NCBI GenBank assembly: GCA_007449985.2
Contig: VIIQ02000737.1
Coordinates: 186,001-250,000 of the forward strand
Length of the DNA: 64,000 nucleotides
Direction: 5' to 3'
Origin: Desmodesmus armatus
Taxonomy: Eukaryota; Chlorophyta; Chlorophyceae; Sphaeropleales; Scenedesmaceae
The position numbers were made by a program, and so were the translations under genes. The first letter of the stretch is position 1. Each line of letters starts with the position of its first letter. Below, piece after piece: positions 56,784 to 64,000 of this stretch. The notes under the pieces were generated by a model. It saw nothing but the letters and a program-made list of their open reading frames with translations. It was not told where the DNA came from and ran no database searches.

Positions 56784-59700
56784 ATGGGCAAAAACAAGCG
56801 CAGCAGAGCGAGTGACAAGTGAGTGCGATCAGATCTGCCCAGGTAGCACTGCAGCCTGGCACAGCTTGCGGGCGAGCAGCTGCACCAACGGCGAAAGTCA
56901 ACCAACCTTCGCTTTGGCAGCAAGTAGTCAGACCGTCACTGGGACCACAGGCTTGAAATGCAGGGACAGATGGGAGGGGTCTACACACAGCTGGCTAGGG
57001 CTAACAAGTACCTACCAGATCGTACAGGCAGCTGCAGTGCTTGCCTTGAGTGTCTGCACAGCAGCTGCATGTGAAAAATGGGGTCTGTCAGCTGAAAATG
57101 GCCAGGAGGGGACCAGCAGCTGCTGCCTCAACAACATGCTGTAACAGCAGCTGCATGGCTTGTGCACCCACCCACGCACCAGCAGGGAGCTGACTCTCAA
57201 GCAGCTTTTTGAACGCCAACAGCAGCAGCGAGGCCAGGCTGTCTCAGTCTCCAACAAACTGTCTCACAACAAGGCAACAGCAGCAGCTCACAACCCAGCG
57301 CTGATCAGGCAACACACAGGCACATATGCCCCTGGGATTCAAATCTTGATTGCTCTATCCAGCTGTAAGCTGCTCTGGAGCTTTGAACGCAAACCTCACT
57401 TTCTCATTCAACGGCCATAATGTCGTCCGAACTGCCATGGGGCAAAAGGGCCCAGTTGCGCCCTAGCAGGGCCCCATAGGGATTCTTTGTTACGGAAAAG
57501 CATTTCTCTGCACTTGTCGACCCAAGACAGCAGCGGTGACCTTCCACCTGGCTTACTTCTGCCGAACTGAAGGTCTCACATGTGTGACCACCCCCCTGAT
57601 TAAACCCCATTTGAACCCTAGCCCCAGCCCATTGGGCACTGCTGCTTCAGTGCTTTCAAATGCACCCTGTTGCTGTTTTCAACCACGCGCAGGGCACCAG
57701 CTAAGGAGGAGCCTGTGCACAGCGGTCACAACCGCCACACCCCGGCCACCAGGAAGTCATGCGTCGTGGCTTGCGCCCAGGCTCTCGTCGACGGCAAGGT
57801 CGATTATGGCCTTGCCGGCAGACTATATAAGAAGGTGCGCAAGCAGCTTGGTGGTGACAAGCTGGCAGAGGATCCCAAGCCTGTATTGAAGGGCAGATGG
57901 GACCACTTTGTGGAGTACGGTGACGTCGAGGACAACCTCCGCACAGGCCGCCCTGTCCTTATCAGCAGAGAAGATGCCCTAACAGCTAGTACAGCCATCA
58001 AGGCAGGAAGGCTGCACACAAAGACCCGCAAAGGACACACCATCACCCTGATATCCTACTTCACCACAGTGCGGCAGGCGACGGTGGAGTCTGATGCTGT
58101 CAAGGGTGTCATGCAGAAATACAACTGCACCCCCCACCAGCTGTACAACGCCATGATGAGGGAGGATCCCAACCTCGGGCGGCGCAGTTTTGCGTTGAAG
58201 TACCGGCTGACAGAAAAGGAGAAAGCTGCCCGGAAAAGCTTCTGCAAGCAGCTGCTGGCAGAGTGGAACGTCGCACAGGCGTTGCTGAATGCAATCCTAG
58301 CTAGGATTGTGCAGTGCGACGAGGGCCGCTGGACATACAACACCTACACCCATGCGCATGTCAGGGCATATGTGGACCTGCAGCACCTCCCCCTGCACGA
58401 CTACGTGTCGCTGCCAACGATCAAGGGGGACAAGCAGCAGACAGTTCACTTCTTCATATGCGTGTCAGCACACCCCAGCTTCAGCGACAAGAACGGCTTG
58501 GTGTACTATGAACTCACCACAGGCACCACCCACATCCTCCGCTGGTTCAACAAGCTTGGGCAAGAAGGCAAAGAGCCCTTTGTCTACCAGGTGAGCACAG
58601 TTACAAATTGACCAGCTGGTTTCCAAAGGCATCAGCAGCAGTTGCTGCTGCTGCTCCCACCCCAGCACACAGCTTCTCAATGTGAGGCTTGCCAGAAAGC
58701 TCGTAGCTGGCAGTAAAAACAACACCCTTATGCTGCGATGCATATTCAACAGCTGCCATAACAATATCTGGTGCCGCGAGGTCTGCATGATGCGCGCGTA
58801 CGAGCGCCAGGCGGCGCTCGCAGCATACCTTGTTGCACTTGAAATCACGCTCAAATGCCTTATTCTTGCAACCATCCCTGAAGTGATAAGAATCGTCAAC
58901 TTGTAGATACACGTCGCGCTTCCAGTTGTAGAAATCAATGCGACCATGGCAATCGGTCAAGTGCACCTGCCAACACCACTCCTGTGACTGCTGCTGCTGC
59001 GCAACTAGCTGCATGAACTTCCACTCTGCAGGGGGGATAACAGGACGGCCAGCAGCCTCCCATGCCCCACTTTCATAAGTGCAGAAGCAGCACATGAGTG
59101 CGACAGGCTTGCGCACAGCGTCAGGGGTGCACAACTTGAAGTGTTGCACCTTGTCCCGACACTCCGTAGTGCACCACATGAACTGCTGCTTCTTCTCTGA
59201 CTTGAGCAACTTATACTCATTGCCAGCACGGTCCACCCACGTCACTGCTCTGTTGTGTGGCTTCTTCACCCTGATCCCCCCCAGTTGATGTGCTGCCAAG
59301 GCCTTCCTCATCAATGCCTCCCTCCCTTTGCTGTTGCCGTGCTGTTGCTCCGCCATGCCGTGACCTGCAGAGGAAGGATGGAGCAGACGCAGCAAGCACT
59401 GTTACTGATGAGGTAGCTGACAACCTGTACAAGATGGTGGAGAAGTTTAGGAATGTGACTGGTGAGGACCCCATCATCATGATGGACAACGTCCGCATAC
59501 AGGCCAACATCCCGGATAAGATCATCGAGTCCCGCTACGGCACCATCACCCTGCCTGAAGGCTGCCGCCTTCGCTTCCCCCCCCACAGCTCAGACATTGA
59601 TCAGCTGGTGGAGCACTCCATTGGTGCAGTCAAGGGAGCAGCAACAGACAAGGTGTTTGATGAATGCTGCCATGGGGTTGTGTTCTCGGGTGAGTCCCTG

Positions 59701-59796
59701 CGGCGCATCTTCAAGGGTGTGTTTAAGAGGTTTGAGAAGGGGGAGCTGTACCACCGGGGGTGGAGCGCAACATGCGCAAGCTGCCCACTGTGTTGA
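56784..59796 (+). CDS. Tc1/mariner-like transposase, copy 2 (three exons, C-terminus frameshifted)
   Basis: Exon 1 (56784-56818) encodes MGKNKRSRASDK up to a phase-2 GTGAGT donor. It crosses the unit junction and joins exon 2 (57693-58590) in frame, as K-APAKEEPVHSG. Exon 3 starts at 59371. A one-G loss in a G run near 59756-59760 (five G instead of six in copy 1) shifts the frame after GELYHRG, so the last ~40 residues are replaced and the ORF stops at 59796. The D, D and E catalytic blocks are all upstream of the shift. Intron 1 is 874 bp and contains the 657-bp segment. Confidence 0.75.
56910..57566. repeat. 657-bp presence/absence segment, copy 2
   Basis: Same sequence as 52729-53385. 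Here its left flank is ACCTT and its right flank CTGAAGGT, so ACCTTC...GAAGGT forms a further inverted pair outside the segment. Confidence 0.6.
58601..59356 (-). CDS. VSR-like nuclease, antisense in intron 2, copy 2
   Basis: Same 251-codon ORF as copy 1, intact, again entirely within the transposase intron (58591-59370). Copies 1 and 2 give the same predicted protein, so it does not show whether selection acts on it. Confidence 0.65.
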   Translation of the reverse strand: MAEQQHGNSKGREALMRKALAAHQLGGIRVKKPHNRAVTWVDRAGNEYKLLKSEKKQQFMWCTTECRDKVQHFKLCTPDAVRKPVALMCCFCTYESGAWEAAGRPVIPPAEWKFMQLVAQQQQSQEWCWQVHLTDCHGRIDFYNWKRDVYLQVDDSYHFRDGCKNKAFERDFKCNKVCCERRLALVRAHHADLAAPDIVMAAVEYASQHKGVVFTASYELSGKPHIEKLCAGVGAAAATAADAFGNQLVNL

Positions 59797-61083
59797 GGAT
59801 TATCGCATCCGGAGAGGATGAGTGGTTCACAGATCCAGATGGCAAGCAGCACCATGGCAGCAACGGCGACTGGCCGAATGCAGGCGACCGCTAAGGCGTC
59901 AGCGCATGCAGCAGATGCAGCAGCAGCATGGCAGCAGTTTGCTGTCCAAGCCTGCACATGGCTGCGCATGGGGTGTGTGTTCCCAGGGTATGCCACCTAT
60001 AGGTTTAGGGTTCAGCTGCAGCCACTGCTGTGGTGAGCATCAGTGTCTTCATGATCTGTGGCCAGTGCATCCGCTGAGCTAACAAGATGTAGTGCAGCCT
60101 GTGTTTATTCAAAGCACAGCCCTCAATGTAGTTGTTGCAAGTTTGATCAATGTAGTTATCAGGGTTGTGTGTGAGAGAGGGTGTTGGAAGTGCCACTGGC
60201 CCCCACCCAGGTGTACTGTTGGGCAGGCAGCACACATAGCAGCTGTCCAATCATTGATTCTGTCACATAAACTGGTATGTGTGTTGAGAGTTTGCAGCTT
60301 AGATGCCCCATCTTTACCTCATTGTGCTTGAGACAGGCACTACTGGGAGTTATGTCATGTCAACTGTGCCTGGTATTGCACTGTTAGCAGCTGTGCTTTC
60401 ACAGCTGTGCAACCAGGCATGATCGAGGCCGAATGCTATAATATTGAGTACGAAACGAGTTCATTTGCTGCGCAAGGAAAGCAACCTGGAAGCATCCAAG
60501 CCAACTTCACCCCTGTTCAAAGGCCAATGGTCCGCGCTTACATCAACATCACCCTCTGTAGCAACGTCAGTTTGTAGTAAATCAAGCATTCAACGAACAG
60601 CAGGCGTCTGGAGAGCAGCCGGTGCCCACAGCAGGAACAGCAAGCAATCTGCAGAGACTGCCAGCTTTCCAGGTGTGGCGGGCTTGTCGCGATAAGGCCA
60701 GTGCCAGTGTGACGTGCTTGACAGGTCCTCTTAAAGCATTCATAAGTCATTCATTTTGCTTTCGAGAGCTGCACGCAAGCCCTTTGGAAGTTTCGCGCCA
60801 GACATCACTAGCATCTGCTCAAGTCTGAAGTCAGCTGAGGCGTCTATGGCCCCGCTGCACCAGATAGACTCTCACAATGCACAAAAACACACATTTTGGT
60901 ACACGCACCGCTGCGGATTATGCAGGTCCGCGACACCAGCCTGCCTGGAACGCTGCAGCAAGATGGGCAAAAACAAGCGCAGCAGAGCGAGTGACAAGTG
61001 AGTGCGATCAGATCTGCCCAGGTAGCACTGCAGCCTGGCACAGCTTGCGGGCGAGCAGCTGCACCAACGGCGAAAGTCAACCA

Positions 61084-61096
61084 ACCTTCTGAAGGT
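61084..61096. other. Palindromic joint replacing the 657-bp segment
   Basis: ACCTTC-T-GAAGGT, a perfect 6+1+6 palindrome, stands exactly where copy 2 has ACCTT + segment + CTGAAGGT. Confidence 0.8.
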
Positions 61097-64000
61097 CTCA
61101 CATGTGTGACCACCCCCCTGATTAAACCCCATTTGAACCCTAGCCCCAGCCCATTGGGCACTGCTGCTTCAGTGCTTTCAAATGCACCCTGTTGCTGTTT
61201 TCAACCACGCGCAGGGCACCAGCTAAGGAGGAGCCTGTGCACAGCGGTCACAACCGCCACACCCCGGCCACCAGGAAGTCATGCGTCGTGGCTTGCGCCC
61301 AGGCTCTCGTCGACGGCAAGGTCGATTATGGCCTTGCCGGCAGACTATATAAGAAGGTGCGCAAGCAGCTTGGTGGTGACAAGCTGGCAGAGGATCCCAA
61401 GCCTGTATTGAAGGGCAGATGGGACCACTTTGTGGAGTACGGTGACGTCGAGGACAACCTCCGCACAGGCCGCCCTGTCCTTATCAGCAGAGAAGATGCC
61501 CTAACAGCTAGTACAGCCATCAAGGCAGGAAGGCTGCACACAAAGACCCGCAAAGGACACACCATCACCCTGATATCCTACTTCACCACAGTGCGGCAGG
61601 CGACGGTGGAGTCTGATGCTGTCAAGGGTGTCATGCAGAAATACAACTGCACCCCCCACCAGCTGTACAACGCCATGATGAGGGAGGATCCCAACCTCGG
61701 GCGGCGCAGTTTTGCGTTGAAGTACCGGCTGACAGAAAAGGAGAAAGCTGCCCGGAAAAGCTTCTGCAAGCAGCTGCTGGCAGAGTGGAACGTCGCACAG
61801 GCGTTGCTGAATGCAATCCTAGCTAGGATTGTGCAGTGCGACGAGGGCCGCTGGACATACAACACCTACACCCATGCGCATGTCAGGGCATATGTGGACC
61901 TGCAGCACCTCCCCCTGCACGACTACGTGTCGCTGCCAACGATCAAGGGGGACAAGCAGCAGACAGTTCACTTCTTCATATGCGTGTCAGCACACCCCAG
62001 CTTCAGCGACAAGAACGGCTTGGTGTACTATGAACTCACCACAGGCACCACCCACATCCTCCGCTGGTTCAACAAGCTTGGGCAAGAAGGCAAAGAGCCC
62101 TTTGTCTACCAGGTGAGCACAGTTACAAATTGACCAGCTGGTTTCCAAAGGCATCAGCAGCAGTTGCTGCTGCTGCTCCCACCCCAGCACACAGCTTCTC
62201 AATGTGAGGCTTGCCAGAAAGCTCGTAGCTGGCAGTAAAAAACAACACCCTTATGCTGCGATGCATATTCAACAGCTGCCATAACAATATCTGGTGCCGC
62301 GAGGTCTGCATGATGCGCGCGTACGAGCGCCAGGCGGCGCTCGCAGCATACCTTGTTGCACTTGAAATCACGCTCAAATGCCTTATTCTTGCAACCATCC
62401 CTGAAGTGATAAGAATCGTCAACTTGTAGATACACGTCGCGCTTCCAGTTGTAGAAATCAATGCGACCATGGCAATCGGTCAAGTGCACCTGCCAACACC
62501 ACTCCTGTGACTGCTGCTGCTGCGCAACTAGCTGCATGAACTTCCACTCTGCAGGGGGATAACAGGACGGCCAGCAGCCTCCCATGCCCCACTTTCATAA
62601 GTGCAGAAGCAGCACATGAGTGCGACAGGCTTGCGCACAGCGTCAGGGGTGCACAACTTGAAGTGTTGCACCTTGTCCCGACACTCCGTAGTGCACCACA
62701 TGAACTGCTGCTTCTTCTCTGACTTGAGCAACTTATACTCATTGCCAGCACGGTCCACCCACGTCACTGCTCTGTTGTGTGGCTTCTTCACCCTGATCCC
62801 CCCCAGTTGATGTGCTGCCAAGGCCTTCCTCATCAATGCCTCCCTCCCTTTGCTGTTGCCGTGCTGTTGCTCCGCCATGCCGTGACCTGCAGAGGAAGGA
62901 TGGAGCAGACGCAGCAAGCACTGTTACTGATGAGGTAGCTGACAACCTGTACAAGATGGTGGAGAAGTTTAGGAATGTGACTGGTGAGGACCCCATCATC
63001 ATGATGGACAACGTCCGCATACAGGCCAACATCCCGATAAGATCATCGAGTCCCGCTACGGCACCATCACCCTGCCTGAAGGCTGCCGCCTTCGCTTCCC
63101 CCCCCACAGCTCAGACATTGATCAGCTGGTGGAGCACTCCATTGGTGCAGTCAAGGGAGCAGCAACAGACAAGGTGTTTGATGAATGCTGCCATGGGGTT
63201 GTGTTCTCGGGTGAGTCCCTGCGGCGCATCTTCAAGGTGTGTTTAAGAGGTTTGAGAAGGGGAGCTGTACCACCGGGGGTGGAGCGCAACATGCAAGCTG
63301 CCCACTGTGTTGAGGATTATCGCATCCGGAGAGGATGAGTGGTTCACAGATCCAGATGGCAAGCAGCACCATGGCAGCAACGGCGACTGCCGAATGCAGG
63401 CGACCGCTAAGGCGTCAGCGCATGCAGCAGATGCAGCAGCAGCATGGCAGCAGTTTGCTGTCCAAGCCTGCACATGGCTGCGCATGGGGTGTGTGTTCCC
63501 AGGGTATGCCACCTATAGGGTTTAGGGTTCAGCTGCAGCCACTGCTGTGGTGAGCATCAGTGTCTTCATGATCTGTGGCCAGTGCATCCGCTGAGCTAAC
63601 AAGATGTAGTGCAGCCTGTGTTTATTCAAAGCACAGCCCTCAATGTAGTTGTTGCAAGTTTGATCAATGTAGTTATCAGGGTTGTGTGTGAGAGAGGGTG
63701 TTGGAAGTGCCACTGGCCCCCACCCAGGTGTACTGTTGGGCAGGCAGCACACATAGCAGCTGTCCAATCATTGATTCTGTCACATAAACTGGTATGTGTG
63801 TTGAGAGTTTGCAGCTTAGATGCCCCATCTTTACCTCATTGTGCTTGAGACAGGCACTACTGGAGTTATGTCATGTCAACTGTGCCTGGTATTGCACTGT
63901 TAGCAGCTGTGCTTTCACAGCTGTGCAACCAGGCATGATCGAGGCCGAATGCTATAATATTGAGTACGAAACGAGTTCATTTGCTGCGCAAGGAAAGCAA
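61089..64000 (+). mobile_element. Tandem Tc1/mariner-like element, array copy 3 (cut by window end)
   Basis: Starts at unit position 658 of copy 1 (CTGAAGGTCTCACATG) and runs to the window edge. Beyond the missing segment it differs from copy 1 by roughly nine short indels and no substitution that I noticed. Confidence 0.85.
62123..62878 (-). pseudogene. VSR-like nuclease, copy 3, frameshifted
   Basis: Two compensating length changes break the ORF: one extra A in an A run near 62238-62243 and one missing G in a G run near 62552-62557. Otherwise it matches the intact copies. As both changes are in homopolymers, sequencing error is a real alternative to decay. Confidence 0.6.

Larger units (their letters stand above)
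52729..56909 (+). mobile_element. Tandem Tc1/mariner-like element, array copy 1 (4181 bp)
   Basis: The sequence from CGCTTTGGCAGCAAGTAG to CAACCAACCTT is repeated head to tail at 56910-61088, and in part at 61089-64000. Units are nearly identical; I noticed only one- or two-base indels. The unit limits given are the visible repeat limits, not proven transposon ends: no terminal inverted repeat or TA duplication was found there. Copy 1 lacks the transposase start exon, which lies at the end of the unit and serves the next copy. Confidence 0.85.
56910..61088 (+). mobile_element. Tandem Tc1/mariner-like element, array copy 2 (4179 bp)
   Basis: Identical to copy 1 apart from two single-base deletions that I found, one in the G run near 59757 and one near 60001. 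It abuts copy 1 directly, with no spacer or target-site duplication. Confidence 0.85.
60963..63408 (+). pseudogene. Tc1/mariner-like transposase, copy 3, exon 3 broken
   Basis: Exon 1 is 60963-60997, exon 2 is 61215-62112, and exon 3 begins at 62893. Intron 1 is only 217 bp because the 657-bp segment is gone. Exon 3 carries at least five length changes relative to copy 1, mostly single bases in G/C runs (near 63034, 63236, 63260, 63275 and 63388) plus a 2-bp loss near 63295. The frame breaks before the catalytic Glu. This may be decay or consensus error. Confidence 0.65.

Noticed and set aside
56698..57144. Open frame running across the junction of element copies 1 and 2
   Set aside because: Out of frame with the start exon at 56784; the junction is explained by intron 1 of the copy 2 transposase.
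52729..64000. Helitron-style rolling-circle array
   Set aside because: Tandem arrays fit Helitrons, but the coding content is a DDE transposase; no Rep/helicase, no CTRR-end hairpin recognised.

Overview
The window is nuclear DNA from a eukaryotic green alga (chlorophyte). Genes are split by many short introns with GT..AG borders (donors GTGAGT/GTAAGT, acceptors TGCAG). Plant-lineage genes are present: a plastid 2-oxoglutarate/malate translocator, a membrane-anchored ubiquitin-fold protein and a CCA1/LHY-type MYB. TTTAGGG-type interstitial telomere motifs and a TGTAA polyadenylation signal fit the same lineage; the genus cannot be fixed from this. Most gene models below were assembled by hand from conserved protein blocks plus splice borders. 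Where a protein length is given, every intron phase was checked to close the frame.

Layout: 332-5040 (-) TraB-domain protein, 3' part outside the window; 5552-10530 (+) plastid dicarboxylate translocator; 10750-11671 (+) small coiled-coil protein; 12852-14279 (-) secreted fasciclin protein; 14930-15879 (-) METTL13/EEF1AKMT4-like methyltransferase with an eroded SAM motif; 16243-17240 (+) MUB protein with a CaaX end; 18812-21202 (-) SLC35B-type nucleotide-sugar transporter with two homologous alternative last exons; 21607-25917 (+) SWP73/BAF60 chromatin-remodelling subunit; 26915-32208 (+) very large CCA1-like MYB; 36777-52465 (-) three tandem aquaporin (MIP) genes, with a small Cys-rich, probably GPI-anchored protein (40973-42102, +) between the first and second. 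Several neighbours are head-to-head and share 330-510 bp promoter regions (TraB/translocator, methyltransferase/MUB, transporter/SWP73, aquaporin A/Cys-rich protein).

From 52729 to the window end lies a head-to-tail array of at least three near-identical mobile-element units of about 4.18 kb. Each encodes a Tc1/mariner-like DDE transposase in three exons. Its 780-bp second intron is almost completely filled by an antisense 251-codon ORF for a PD-(D/E)XK/VSR-like nuclease. The transposase start exon lies at the far end of each unit and splices across the unit junction into the next copy, so the array is permuted relative to the gene. A 657-bp segment inside intron 1 is present in copies 1 and 2 but missing in copy 3, where a perfect short palindrome marks the joint. 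This intron-nested transposase/nuclease pair is the most unusual thing in the window.

The stretches between genes (11.7-12.8, 17.2-18.8, 32.2-36.8, 42.1-43.6 and 47.2-50.0 kb) hold simple tandem duplications and no gene I can defend.
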